Below, piece after piece: positions 1-8,363 of a stretch of DNA of 36,329 bases. The stretch is from contig CAIJXV010000025.1 in NCBI GenBank assembly GCA_903824675.1, positions 1 to 36,329 on the forward strand, in the 5' to 3' direction. Below the pieces are notes generated by a model. The model had not been told where the DNA came from and did not search any database. It saw nothing but the letters and a program-made list of their open reading frames with translations. The position numbers and the translations under genes are program-made. The stretch's first letter is position 1; each line of letters starts with the position of its first letter. This DNA is from an uncultured bacterium (lineage in GTDB: Bacteria > Verrucomicrobiota > Kiritimatiellia > CAIKKV01 > CAIJXV01).

Positions 1-22
1 GACCCACCCGGCCGGGTGGGTC
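1..22. repeat. 22-nt perfect palindrome at window edge
   Basis: The first 22 bases form a perfect palindrome; each half is gacccacccgg or its complement. It runs directly into the 28-nt repeat at 7-34 that recurs near the other end of the window. The copy at 35993 keeps only the inner cccggccggg core, so the outer arms are specific to this copy. The left end may be cut by the window border, so the full extent is unknown. Confidence 0.7.
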
Positions 23-34
23 AGGAGGTACCTG
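7..34 (+). repeat. Dispersed 28-nt direct repeat, copy 1
   Basis: This stretch, running from cccggccggg to ggaggtacctg, is identical to 35993-36020 in the same orientation. Past the identity both copies continue with similar sequence containing cttgcccg. It lies upstream of the peptide-transporter operon. Two exact intergenic copies 36 kb apart imply a dispersed repeat family in this genome. No coding potential is apparent. Confidence 0.8.
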
Positions 35-144
35 GACTTGCCCGGAGTCTCTCGACTTGCGAGTCCCGGTTTTTCCCTGTATCGTGGAAAGTGCGGGTGG
101 ATTGTCTGCAGGAGTATAGACTGTAGGGGGAAGGACCATAACTT

Positions 145-1905
145 ATGAAAACCTCAATCGCCGGCCTCTTGCTCGTCGGCCTGCTCATGGGTTCCGCCTT
201 GGCCGACCAGCTTTTCCCAAAATCCAACTGGCAGGATCAACCCAACCCGCTCGCCAGCCCCTATGCCGTGCCCGGTGGCGAAATGGTCATCTATGCAGGC
301 CCCGCCCCCAAAAGTTTCAATTACTACCTCGACAACAACTCGTTTTCGGCTGAACTCTTTGGCGCCCTTTACGAAACGCTGCTGGGCATGAATCCCCTTA
401 CGCTCGAATTTGAACCCGCCCTGGCTGAACGCTGGTCCATCAGCGACGACCAACGGACCTTCACTTTCTGGCTCAATCCCCAGGCCCGCTGGAGCGATGG
501 CCAACCCGTTACCGCCCAGGATGTTCGCTGGACATTTGACGCCCTCCTGAATCCCACCAACCTCACCGGCCCTAATAAAGGCCCGCTGGAGATTTTCGAC
601 CCCCCCGAAGTCATCAATGACCGACAGATCGTCTTCCGGGCCAAACAAGTCCACTGGCGAAATCTGAATTCCGCCGGCGGGTTCCAAATCCTTCCCCGGC
701 ATATTTATGCCACTCAGGATTTCAATAAAATCAATTTCACCTTCCCGGTCGTCTCCGGACTCTATCGCCTCGGCCCCCATGTCGAGGGCGTTTCCGTGGT
801 TCTTGAGCGTCGCACCAACTGGTGGAATCGTGCCGCCCTCTCGACTCGGGGCGTTGGCAATTTCGACCGCTTGCGCTTTAAATTTTTCGCCGAACAGGAA
901 AATGCCTTTGAAGCCTTCAAAAAAGGAGAGATTGATCTCTTCCCTGTTTATATGGCACGAATCTGGGTTAATGAAACCAGCGGGGATAAATTTGACCGGA
1001 ATTGGATCCTTAAACAAAAAATAAAAAATTACAACCCGATTGGCCTCCAAGGTTTTGTGATGAACCTGCGCCGGGCGCCTTTCGATGATGTCCGTATCCG
1101 TGAAGCCTTGGCGCTCCTGCTCGATCGCCCCAAAATGAATCGGACGTTAATGTATGACCAGTATTTCCTGCATCGTTCGTATTTCGAGGATCTCTATTCG
1201 GCCGAACACCCCTGTCCGATGGAACCCGTGCCGTTCGATAAAAACCGGGCCCGTAAATTGCTCGCCGATGCCGGCTGGAAAGCTAATCCCAACACCGGCG
1301 GGCTCGAAAAGGACGGCCATCCCTTCCGGTTTCATTTTCTTTCCCGCGAAGGATCGACCGATAAATTTCTGGCCATCTATGCCGAAGATTTGCGCGACGT
1401 AGGCATTGAACTGAAAATCGACACCAAAGACGCCGCCGCCTGGACCCGCGACATGGAAGAATTCAATTTCGACATGACCTGGGTCGCCTGGGGCTCCTCC
1501 CTTTTCAAAGATCCCGAACCGATGTGGTCCACCAAGGAGGCCGCGCGCAGTGGCAACAATATGGCCGGGTTCAGCGACCCGGACATCGACGCCTTGATCG
1601 AACGACAGAAATCCCTGTTCGATCCCGTCGCGCGTCATGCCATCTGCCGGGAGATCGACCGCCGTGTTTTCGCGCAACATCCTTATGCCCTGTTGTGGAA
1701 TATCGACTACACCCGTCTGCTCTATTGGAACAAGTTTGGCACGCCTCCCACCCTCCTGGCCAAGTACGGCGATGAGCGCTCCGCCTATTGGTATTGGTGG
1801 TATGATGAAGATTCGGCCGCTGCCCTGCGGGACGCCCAACCCTCCGGCAAATCACTGCCCGCCGTGAAACCCACGGTTGCTTTTGACGACGTCTTCAAGC
1901 CGTAA
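145..1905 (+). CDS. yejA: Yej/Opp-type peptide ABC transporter, substrate-binding protein
   Basis: This is a 586-residue family 5 extracellular solute-binding protein, the periplasmic receptor of a peptide importer. Residues 1-20 form a signal peptide (MKTSIAGLLLVGLLMGSALA). The family-5 region follows (FEPALAERWSIS, WSDGQPVTAQDVRWTFDAL). The stretch RPKMNRTLMYDQYFLHRSYF, ending in S-Y-F before an acidic patch, resembles YejA rather than OppA or DppA; this subfamily call rests on recalled motifs. The length is usual for the family. A purine-rich ggggaagga sits about 10 nt before the ATG. Tataga at 115-120 could be a -10 box, but no good -35 precedes it. The permease gene starts 5 nt after the stop, so this is the first gene of a yejA-yejB-yejE-ATPase-ATPase operon. 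The exact substrate (short peptides, microcin-C-like compounds) cannot be read from sequence. Confidence 0.93.
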   Translation: MKTSIAGLLLVGLLMGSALADQLFPKSNWQDQPNPLASPYAVPGGEMVIYAGPAPKSFNYYLDNNSFSAELFGALYETLLGMNPLTLEFEPALAERWSISDDQRTFTFWLNPQARWSDGQPVTAQDVRWTFDALLNPTNLTGPNKGPLEIFDPPEVINDRQIVFRAKQVHWRNLNSAGGFQILPRHIYATQDFNKINFTFPVVSGLYRLGPHVEGVSVVLERRTNWWNRAALSTRGVGNFDRLRFKFFAEQENAFEAFKKGEIDLFPVYMARIWVNETSGDKFDRNWILKQKIKNYNPIGLQGFVMNLRRAPFDDVRIREALALLLDRPKMNRTLMYDQYFLHRSYFEDLYSAEHPCPMEPVPFDKNRARKLLADAGWKANPNTGGLEKDGHPFRFHFLSREGSTDKFLAIYAEDLRDVGIELKIDTKDAAAWTRDMEEFNFDMTWVAWGSSLFKDPEPMWSTKEAARSGNNMAGFSDPDIDALIERQKSLFDPVARHAICREIDRRVFAQHPYALLWNIDYTRLLYWNKFGTPPTLLAKYGDERSAYWYWWYDEDSAAALRDAQPSGKSLPAVKPTVAFDDVFKP

Positions 1906-1910
1906 CATCC

Positions 1911-2960
1911 ATGGAACGCTCTGCTTATTTTATCCGCCGTCTGCTGTTGATCGTGCCCACCTTTTTAGGCATCACGATCCTTTGTTTTGCCATCGCCCAA
2001 GTCGTTCCGGGGGGCCCCGTAGAACAGGCACTCCTCCAAATCCGCGGCATCGGATCAGGCGAAACCCGACCCGGCACCGGGGCCCTTGCCACCATTTCAC
2101 TCGAACAGCGCAAGGCACTCCAAATCCGCTTCCGCTTTGATCAACCCCTGCCCATCCGCTATTGGCGCTGGCTGGTTGACGACCGCATGGGCATGCGCAT
2201 GGAATCCTATCGCTTTCCCAATAAAACCGCATGGGAGCTTATTCGCCAGCGATTTCCAGTCTCTCTCATTTTTGGCCTGACCGGCTTCTTTCTAAGCTAC
2301 CTCATTTGTATCCCGCTGGGCATCGCCAAAGCCCTGCGGCAGGGCGGCGTTTTTGACGCTTTATCCAGTCTGCTGGTTTTCATCGGTTATGCCCTTCCCG
2401 CTTTCGCGTTCGGAATGCTCCTTAAGTTGCTTTTTTGCGGCACCCAGGAAGCCTTCTGGGATCTTCTCCCCCTGGCCGGCTTTCATTCCGATGGTTATGC
2501 CAACCTTTCTTTGCTCGGAAAATTTATGGATGTCACCCGCCACATGGCCCTCCCGGTTCTCTGCTACGTGATCGGAAATTTCGCCGTGCTCACGCTCCTG
2601 ATGAAAAACGCTTTACTCGAACAAATCAGCCGCGACTATGTCCGTACCGTCCTCGCCAAAGGAGGCACCTTCTCTCGGGCCGTCTGGGGCCATGCTTTTC
2701 GGAACGCCTTGATCCCGATCGCCACAGGAATTGGCGGCATTCTCACGGTTATGTTCTCGGGCTCGGTTATCATTGAGCAGGTCTTTGAAATTCCCGGCAT
2801 GGGTCGTCTCAGCCTCGAGGCCATCGTCGGCCGCGATTATGCGGTTTTCATGGGCATCGTCGCCTTGACCTCGCTTCTGACATTGCTGGGCAACGTCCTC
2901 TCTGACCTCTGCTATGTGCTGATCGATCCCCGACTTGATTTCCAGGCGAAAAACTCGTGA
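1911..2960 (+). CDS. yejB: Peptide ABC transporter permease (YejB-like)
   Basis: This 349-residue inner-membrane permease belongs to the binding-protein-dependent transport family and forms one half of the importer channel. An N-terminal membrane segment (RRLLLIVPTFLGITILCFAI) precedes a periplasmic loop with VVPGGPVEQAL. A block of hydrophobic helices follows, including the ATPase-contacting EAA region around DYVRTVLAKGGTFSRAVWGHAFRNALIP. The length suits YejB (about 360 residues in E. coli). Its stop codon overlaps the GTG start of the next permease (GTGA, 2957-2960), the classic arrangement for coupled translation of two subunits. Confidence 0.93.
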   Translation: MERSAYFIRRLLLIVPTFLGITILCFAIAQVVPGGPVEQALLQIRGIGSGETRPGTGALATISLEQRKALQIRFRFDQPLPIRYWRWLVDDRMGMRMESYRFPNKTAWELIRQRFPVSLIFGLTGFFLSYLICIPLGIAKALRQGGVFDALSSLLVFIGYALPAFAFGMLLKLLFCGTQEAFWDLLPLAGFHSDGYANLSLLGKFMDVTRHMALPVLCYVIGNFAVLTLLMKNALLEQISRDYVRTVLAKGGTFSRAVWGHAFRNALIPIATGIGGILTVMFSGSVIIEQVFEIPGMGRLSLEAIVGRDYAVFMGIVALTSLLTLLGNVLSDLCYVLIDPRLDFQAKNS

Positions 2961-4555
2961 TCTTTTTTCGTTTCCAACTCAATCCGATCGCCCGCAAGCG
3001 GTGGGCGCGCTTTCGGGGCCTGCGCCGTGCCTGGTTCTCCGCCATCGCCCTGGTCGCTCTTTTTCTTATCAGCCTCTGCGCGGAATTGATCTGTAATCGC
3101 GATCCCCTTGCCGTGCGCTATAACGAACATTGGTATTTCCCCGTTTTGAACTTCCAGCCAGAAGACCGCTTCACCGGCAACGGTCGTCTAACCCGTCCGG
3201 ATTATAAGCGCATCGCCGCCGATCCCGCCTTCCGGGCCAACTCTCACAATCGCATGTTTTTTGCGCCGATTCCGTATGGTCCCAACGAAATCATTCGACC
3301 TGAATCCATTCCCGTTCCCCCGGGGATCAGCCTCCTCTTCACCCCCCAAGGCCAATCGGGCTCCATCCAAATCGACAGTGCCGGCATCATCCGGCGCAAC
3401 CTCGGTGCCAACGCTTTTTTTCCGTCGACCGGCAATCAGCTCGAAGGGCAGTCATTAGCTGATCATTGGATTATCCCTGCGTCTTTTCAGGACGCTATCA
3501 AAACCCGTTTACGGAATGAGGCCGCGCCTTCGCTGGCCGTCGTTCTGACCCATGCCCGAAGCACCTTCCAGGCACACGCGAGCCTGGCCTCATTCCAACC
3601 TCGCAATTCCCCTCCCATCGGAATTCGCATAACCTTCGAAGAAATCATCCCTGCCGCCGCAGCTCAAGAAGTCCGGCTGGACGACGCCGTGAATCCCCTT
3701 CCCCCCATCCCCGCTCTCTGGCTCGCGTGTTCTGCTCAAACTCGCGCCCTTCTACTCGATGGGGCGCGCAAAGGCCTGTCCGAAACCCCGGATCCAATCG
3801 ATGTCGAAATCGGCACCCGGCCCTGCCGTGTTACGTTCCGCAAGCCCGAAATCCGCTGGCCTTATCCCCCCGTCGCCAACCATTGGCTGGGCATCGACAA
3901 TGCCGGGCGTGATGTCCTGGCCCGCCTGCTTTATGGTCTCCGGATTTCCCTTTCCTTCGGGCTTATTCTCGTGGGCATCGCCATGGGCATCGGGATTTTA
4001 GTCGGCGCCATCCAAGGCTATTACGGCGGACGGATCGATTTGGCTGGCCAGCGCTTCATTGAAATCTGGAGCGCTCTCCCGTTCCTCTATATCATGATTT
4101 TACTCGGAGCCGTCTATGGGCGGGGGTTTCTTCTGCTCCTCGTATGTTATGGGCTGTTTAATTGGATTGGAATATCCTATTACTTGCGCGCTGAATTTCT
4201 CCGGCTCCGTCACCAACCCTTTGTGGATGCTGCCCGCGTCATGGGGCTGAAGGACCGCGTCATCATGTTTCGCCATATCCTGCCCAATGCCCTGGTCCCG
4301 GTGATCACGTTCTTTCCTTTTTCCCTCGTCGGTGCCATCGGCTCACTCGCGGCGCTGGATTATCTTGGATTTGGGCTTCCCCCGCCCACCCCCAGCTGGG
4401 GAGAAATGCTCCAGCAAGCCCAGCAATTCCGCTGGGCGTGGTGGTTGATCCTGTATCCCTCTCTCGCCTTGTTCATCGTCATGTTGCTCGGAATTTTCAT
4501 CGGGGAAGGGGTCCGCCAGGCTTATGACCCCCATCGACCCTCCCATTGGGAATAA
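2957..4555 (+). CDS. yejE: Peptide ABC transporter permease (YejE-like) with large periplasmic insertion
   Basis: This is the second permease of the importer. It starts at GTG 2957, overlapping the yejB stop by 4 nt. Residues 24-46 form the first membrane segment. The YejE-type N-terminal loop follows (PLAVRYNEHWYFPVL, then APIPYGPNEI at about 103-111). Canonical permease sequence resumes at HWLGIDNAGRDVLARLLYG (about 309-327), with five or so further helices and the EAA loop VDAARVMGLKDRVIMFRHILPNAL. The roughly 190 residues between these blocks are extra: YejE proteins are usually about 340 residues, this one is 532. The insert has no hydrophobic helix, so by topology it should face the periplasm. 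I do not recognise its fold. The next importer gene starts only at 5576, because an inserted unit (4620-5504) lies in between. Confidence 0.9.
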   Translation: MIFFRFQLNPIARKRWARFRGLRRAWFSAIALVALFLISLCAELICNRDPLAVRYNEHWYFPVLNFQPEDRFTGNGRLTRPDYKRIAADPAFRANSHNRMFFAPIPYGPNEIIRPESIPVPPGISLLFTPQGQSGSIQIDSAGIIRRNLGANAFFPSTGNQLEGQSLADHWIIPASFQDAIKTRLRNEAAPSLAVVLTHARSTFQAHASLASFQPRNSPPIGIRITFEEIIPAAAAQEVRLDDAVNPLPPIPALWLACSAQTRALLLDGARKGLSETPDPIDVEIGTRPCRVTFRKPEIRWPYPPVANHWLGIDNAGRDVLARLLYGLRISLSFGLILVGIAMGIGILVGAIQGYYGGRIDLAGQRFIEIWSALPFLYIMILLGAVYGRGFLLLLVCYGLFNWIGISYYLRAEFLRLRHQPFVDAARVMGLKDRVIMFRHILPNALVPVITFFPFSLVGAIGSLAALDYLGFGLPPPTPSWGEMLQQAQQFRWAWWLILYPSLALFIVMLLGIFIGEGVRQAYDPHRPSHWE

Positions 4556-4619
4556 TGGCCCTTCCGAATTTAGCGTGGGATTGATCATTGAGGACAATAC
4601 ATGATTGACGGTGGAATGG

Positions 4620-4675
4620 GATCGACGAAGCAGGTCGACGAAGTGTAACCGAGTAAGTGTGGGACGAAGTGTTGG
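4620..4675 (+). repeat. Left arm of 56-nt imperfect inverted repeat
   Basis: The reverse complement of this 56-nt segment aligns without gaps to 5449-5504, with 43 of 56 positions identical by hand count. It contains short internal direct repeats (cgacgaag twice, gacgaagtg twice). The arm ends 19 nt before the ATG of the four-helix-bundle gene. Together with the right arm it brackets that gene, as the ends of a mobile or excisable unit would. Just outside, 4581-4609 is AT-richer and repeats attga-like words. No target-site duplication was recognised. Confidence 0.8.
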
Positions 4676-4694
4676 GAGATAAGGACTATGTGTC

Positions 4695-5447
4695 ATGGCA
4701 CAACTATTTGGTCACGAGAAACTCACAGTTTACCATAAAAGCATGGAATTTGCGGCGAGCCGAAGCGAATTGCTTGATGGATTACCTCGGCGAGTTGCCG
4801 CCTGCGATCACCTTGCTCGCGGAGCGGAGAGCATTATCGTAAACATTGCTCACGCTAGTAGTTCGTGGTCTCCGAAGGAACGGCTCGTCTACTTGGGACA
4901 CGCCAACGGGTCAGCGCTTGAGTGCGCCGCCTGTTTGGATGTGTTTGCCGCGAAGAAACTGGTGGCAAACCAGGATGTCTTTCCCGGCAAACGTTTGTTG
5001 GCCGAGATTGTCAGCATTCTCATGGCCATGCGGAAAACAACGGCCAACAGGGTGTGCGAAGTTCATGCCCTGTATCACACGGAGAAGGGTAGATTATTTA
5101 GTCATGAGGATCTGGACGTGTATCAGACAGCGCTCCGACTCACGGGTTGGGTCGAAAGCCTGCTCACCGTGTTCTCGTGCAGTGCGGATCTTCTTTCCAA
5201 ACTCGATGTATCAACGACGGCGATTGTTCTCAATCTAGCAGAGGGCAATGGTCGCTTCAGTAGAGCCGATCAGGCGAAGTTTCTCTCCATCGCATACAAA
5301 GCGACAGTCCAGTCGGCATCACTCGTAGATCTGGCAACGGCCAAGGTTTCTGCGAAACCTTCCCAGATAGAAGACGGCCGTGAAATGTTAAGATGTATAG
5401 CGGCAATGCTCACATCCCTCTCAAAGGTCGCTTCCCATGACACTTAG
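4695..5447 (+). CDS. Tandem four-helix-bundle protein (23S rRNA intervening-sequence / S23-like family)
   Basis: The protein has 250 residues and two copies of the four-helix-bundle domain found in proteins encoded by 23S rRNA intervening sequences. The copies start alike: HEKLTVYHKSMEF at 7-19 and HEDLDVYQTALRL at 137-149. The second has the family signature NLAEGNGRFSRADQAKFLSIA (about 180-200), conserved as N-x-AEG-x-GR-x-S. The first has the degenerate NIAHASSSWSPKERLVYLGHA (50-70). Usual members are single-domain, about 120 residues. AAGGA lies 9 nt before the ATG. The gene sits inside a peptide-transporter operon, in the same direction, bracketed by inverted repeats at 4620-4675 and 5449-5504. 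By eye its base composition is less GC-rich than its neighbours. Both facts suggest acquisition. The family's biochemical role is unknown; the fold also occurs in Avd of diversity-generating retroelements, but no reverse transcriptase is present here. Confidence 0.85.
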   Translation: MAQLFGHEKLTVYHKSMEFAASRSELLDGLPRRVAACDHLARGAESIIVNIAHASSSWSPKERLVYLGHANGSALECAACLDVFAAKKLVANQDVFPGKRLLAEIVSILMAMRKTTANRVCEVHALYHTEKGRLFSHEDLDVYQTALRLTGWVESLLTVFSCSADLLSKLDVSTTAIVLNLAEGNGRFSRADQAKFLSIAYKATVQSASLVDLATAKVSAKPSQIEDGREMLRCIAAMLTSLSKVASHDT

Positions 5448-5448
5448 G

Positions 5449-5504
5449 CGAACACTTAATCCCACCCTTTGTCGATTACGCTTCATCGACTCGCTTAGTC
5501 GATG
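5449..5504 (-). repeat. Right arm of 56-nt imperfect inverted repeat
   Basis: This arm is complementary over its full 56-nt length to 4620-4675 (43 of 56 positions). It starts one base after the stop codon of the four-helix-bundle gene. Most mismatches are scattered single bases, as expected of an old pair of arms or of an RNA stem under compensatory change. Confidence 0.8.
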
Positions 5505-5513
5505 GTTGAAGCG
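5479..5513 (+). repeat. Hairpin inside and just beyond the right inverted-repeat arm
   Basis: The arms cgcttc-atcgac (5479-5490) and gtcgat-gaagcg (5498-5503 and 5508-5513) pair as a 12-bp stem with a 4-nt bulge (ggtt) and a 7-nt loop. No T-tract follows, so a Rho-independent terminator is unlikely. The left arm lacks this fold and has tandem direct copies instead. The hairpin may mark the end of the inserted unit. Confidence 0.6.
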
Positions 5514-5575
5514 CACAGGTCCACCCAAGACCATTCAGAATTCACACGAAAAAAACGTAAGATCAAAATAACCCC

Positions 5576-6589
5576 ATGCCCCACACCCATCCTCAACCGC
5601 TACTGACTGTTCGCGACCTGCGGGTCGGATTCACCGTTGATGAAGGTTATCTGCGTGCCGTCGATGGCGTTTCGCTCGACGTTGCTGAAGGTGAAACCCT
5701 CGGCTTGGTCGGCGAATCGGGCTGTGGCAAATCGGTCACAGCATTAAGCCTGCTCCGCCTGATTCCTCAGCCACCGGGCCAAATCGAAAGCGGTTCGGTC
5801 CATTTCCGCGGTCGCGATTTACTCACTTTATCAGCGGCGGAACTCCGCTCTGTTCGCGGCCGGGAGATCAGCCTGATTTTCCAGGAACCCCAACAGGCTT
5901 TTTCTCCCCTCCACCGCATCGGCGATCAGCTCGTCGAAGCCCTCCAATTCCACCAACCCATCTCTCGACCCGACGCTCTGTGTTTGTCCCGTGAATGGCT
6001 GACCCGGGTCGGCCTCGGCGATTCCGATGAACGCCTCCGGTCCTATCCGCATCAGTTATCGGGGGGAATGCTCCAACGGATCATGATCGTCATGGCCTTG
6101 TTTCTCAATCCCGCACTCGTGATCGCCGATGAACCCACCACCGCACTCGATGTCACCATTCAGGCCCAAATTTTCAGCCTCATGAAAACTCTCAAGGAAG
6201 ACCGAACTGCCTTGATGCTGATCACTCACGATCTGGGCGCCGTCTGGGAAATGTGTGACCGTGTCGCTGTCATGTATGCCTCCCGCATTGTTGAAACCGG
6301 ACAGGTCGCCGACCTGTTCGCTCGGCCGGCGCATCCTTATACCCGGGCGTTGATGCAATCGATTCCCTCACTCGACAATCCCGAAGAACGTCTCGAAGTC
6401 ATCCCCGGCCACGTCCCTTCCCCACTCGCATATCCCGTCGGCTGCCGTTTTCGCGATCGGTGCCCCCACGCTTTTGATCGCTGCAGGAAAGACTACCCGC
6501 CCGATTATTCCAAACCCGACGGCGGAATCGTCGCCTGTTTTCTCGCCGATTCCATTCATGCGCCTTCCGGTGCGGAAGGTCTCTCATGA
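5576..6589 (+). CDS. Peptide ABC transporter ATP-binding protein (OppD/DppD-like)
   Basis: This 337-residue cytoplasmic ATPase is one of two that drive the importer. Walker A is GESGCGKS at 46-53, the signature LSGGMLQR starts near 160, and Walker B is [12 protein letters not shown] near 181. The oligopeptide/dipeptide C-terminal domain follows, with the cysteine cluster [15 protein letters not shown] (about 288-302) and a final Cys in VACF. In DppD-type ATPases such cysteines can bind an iron-sulfur cluster. The gene ends in an ATGA overlap with the second ATPase. E. coli YejF fuses both ATPases; here they are separate, as in Opp/Dpp. It lies 1 kb downstream of its permeases because of the intervening inverted-repeat unit, and no clear promoter or ribosome-binding site was seen right before it. 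Confidence 0.92.
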   Translation: MPHTHPQPLLTVRDLRVGFTVDEGYLRAVDGVSLDVAEGETLGLVGESGCGKSVTALSLLRLIPQPPGQIESGSVHFRGRDLLTLSAAELRSVRGREISLIFQEPQQAFSPLHRIGDQLVEALQFHQPISRPDALCLSREWLTRVGLGDSDERLRSYPHQLSGGMLQRIMIVMALFLNPALVIADEPTTALDVTIQAQIFSLMKTLKEDRTALMLITHDLGAVWEMCDRVAVMYASRIVETGQVADLFARPAHPYTRALMQSIPSLDNPEERLEVIPGHVPSPLAYPVGCRFRDRCPHAFDRCRKDYPPDYSKPDGGIVACFLADSIHAPSGAEGLS

Positions 6590-7602
6590 ATTCCCAACCG
6601 TTGCTTGAAATCAAGGATCTTCAGGTCTGGTTCCCCGTCCGGCGCGGAGTATTCAGTCGGACCTCCGGCTGGATTCGCGCCGTGGATGGTGTCACGCTTG
6701 ACCTTTATGCCGGTGAAACGTTGGGCCTGGTGGGCGAGTCGGGCTGCGGCAAAACAACCTTGGGACGCGCAATCGTGGGTTTAGAAAAAGTCCAGGGTGG
6801 CGACATCCGTTTTCAAGGACAGTCGTGGATGGATCTTCCGGCGGCCGAACTCCGTCGTCAGCGCCCCCATTTGCAGATGATTTTCCAAAACCCCCATCAC
6901 TCCCTCAATCCCCGGCTGACGGTTCAGGAAATCATTACCGAAGGATTGTGCGCTCATCGTCGAATTTCCGCCACAGAGCGGGAAACAGAGGCCTTGCGTT
7001 TGTTGGCGGATGTCGGAATGAATGCCGATGCATTGTACCGCTTTCCGCACGAGTTTTCCGGTGGCCAACGCCAACGGATCAGCATTGCGCGAGCCCTCGC
7101 CGTGCATCCGGAATTAGTGGTCTGCGACGAGGCGGTCAGTGCCCTGGACGTCTCGATTCGCGCTCAGATTCTCAACCTCTTGCTCGATCTCCGGACTCGG
7201 CACGGACTGGCGTATCTTTTCATTTCGCACGACTTGAGTGTAGTCCGATACATCGCCCATCGGGTGGCGGTGATGTATCTGGGAAAAATCGTGGAGATCG
7301 GCGTCGCATCCGAGGTATTGAAACAGCCCCGGCACCCCTATACCCGTTTATTACGCCAGTCCATTCTAGAGCCCGGCCGACCGCGCAAAACTGGAATCGT
7401 CCAGCTCGGTGAAGTACCCTCTCCCAGCCAACCACCCAACGGCTGCCTTTTTCATCCCCGTTGTCCTTATGCCATCGCCCAATGCCGAATCGAGCCTCCG
7501 CAACTTCTTCCCGCCCCCGGCACGCCTGCCCATCGTACCGCCTGCCATCGACAGAACGAATGGGAAGAGAAGGGCGAAAGCCGAAGCATTCCGCTGACCT
7601 GA
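6586..7602 (+). CDS. Peptide ABC transporter ATP-binding protein (OppF/DppF-like)
   Basis: This is the second ATPase of the importer, 338 residues. Walker A is GESGCGKTT at 50-58. The Q-loop region is QMIFQNPHHSLNPR. The signature is FSGGQRQRISIARAL and Walker B is LVVCDEAVSALD. A C-terminal oligopeptide-family domain has GCLFHPRCPYAIAQC, the cysteine cluster also found in its partner. The ATG overlaps the partner's stop (ATGA), consistent with stoichiometric translation of a heterodimeric motor. It is the last recognisable importer gene; the unrelated secreted-protein gene starts 41 nt later. Confidence 0.92.
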   Translation: MNSQPLLEIKDLQVWFPVRRGVFSRTSGWIRAVDGVTLDLYAGETLGLVGESGCGKTTLGRAIVGLEKVQGGDIRFQGQSWMDLPAAELRRQRPHLQMIFQNPHHSLNPRLTVQEIITEGLCAHRRISATERETEALRLLADVGMNADALYRFPHEFSGGQRQRISIARALAVHPELVVCDEAVSALDVSIRAQILNLLLDLRTRHGLAYLFISHDLSVVRYIAHRVAVMYLGKIVEIGVASEVLKQPRHPYTRLLRQSILEPGRPRKTGIVQLGEVPSPSQPPNGCLFHPRCPYAIAQCRIEPPQLLPAPGTPAHRTACHRQNEWEEKGESRSIPLT

Positions 7603-7643
7603 CTCAGCTTGCCTTTCAAGGCCTTTTCTGGCATATTCTTCGA

Positions 7644-8363
7644 ATGAAAATCTCATGGTTTTCTTGTTGTCTGTTGCTGTTGTGGGCACTCACGGCCCAC
7701 GCACAAGAGAATAGCGGCGCGATACTCGATACTAATTTTTATGTGGCTGGCGTGACTGATTGGAAGGGGAATCTCACCGTCCAAGTTCTTCCCGCAGTGG
7801 CGTTCGACGATCTCAAGAAAGCGGTTGCCCTGGATAACCGCGCGTTGAATTATGCCTATCAAAACATGAGGTCGGATTGGAGGACCAAATACGGCACTCC
7901 CACACCCACCGACCCCAAACCCAAGGTCCCTCCCTTCCCGTTGAAACGTCCGACTCCAAGAATTTTTCATTTCTACGCAAAACTACCGACCTCCGAGGCC
8001 GCGGAACAAAAAAAAACGGATCTTGAGGAACGCGAAACGGCCCGTCAAAAACGGACCGAATCCGCGAAAGAAAAAGCTTTGGCGCTATTGCCGGAAAAGC
8101 AGCAAGACGCCATAGAAGAAAAAGCCAGTTCCGAAACCGAGTTATTGGAGAAGCTGGTAGCCGAAATCAAAGATGTCAAATGGAGCCTTGAGACGGGCAA
8201 CGATCCGGTGCGCAAGCAAGACCGGACGCAAGCCAACGGAACAAAAACCAACCATAAATTGATTACGGTCCATCAAGGACCCCGATTGGGTGATATCGGG
8301 GGTGATATGGTAAAAGACTCCGACCTGGTCGAGGACGGGCCGCTCAAGAAACCCTCAAAGTGA
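7644..8363 (+). CDS. Hypothetical secreted coiled-coil protein
   Basis: I do not recognise a family. With the ATG at 7644 the product has 239 residues and begins with a signal peptide, MKISWFSCCLLLLWALTAHA, then Q. An upstream in-frame start would add about 60 residues overlapping the ATPase gene and bury the signal, so 7644 is preferred. The middle third is very rich in Lys, Glu and Ala (EAAEQKKTDLEERETARQKR and onward to KLVAEIKDVKWSLE) and should form a long charged helix or coiled coil. No cysteines follow the signal. It lies 41 nt after the peptide-importer operon and may be read with it. Its last 9 bases overlap the end of the convergent DtxR-type gene. Confidence 0.7.
   Translation: MKISWFSCCLLLLWALTAHAQENSGAILDTNFYVAGVTDWKGNLTVQVLPAVAFDDLKKAVALDNRALNYAYQNMRSDWRTKYGTPTPTDPKPKVPPFPLKRPTPRIFHFYAKLPTSEAAEQKKTDLEERETARQKRTESAKEKALALLPEKQQDAIEEKASSETELLEKLVAEIKDVKWSLETGNDPVRKQDRTQANGTKTNHKLITVHQGPRLGDIGGDMVKDSDLVEDGPLKKPSK

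Noticed and set aside
42-74. Terminator-like hairpin plus T-run before the binding-protein gene
   Set aside because: Only ccgg/ccgg and ctcg/cgag pair, with several mismatches between them; the stem is too weak to call, though the five T are real.
154-1050. Long minus-strand open frame opposite the binding-protein gene
   Set aside because: It lies wholly antisense to a well-supported family 5 binding protein, has no recognisable motif, and reflects high GC and codon bias.
4695-5447. Diversity-generating retroelement accessory (Avd-like) interpretation
   Set aside because: The fold is shared, but there is no reverse transcriptase, template repeat or variable-repeat target gene in the window.
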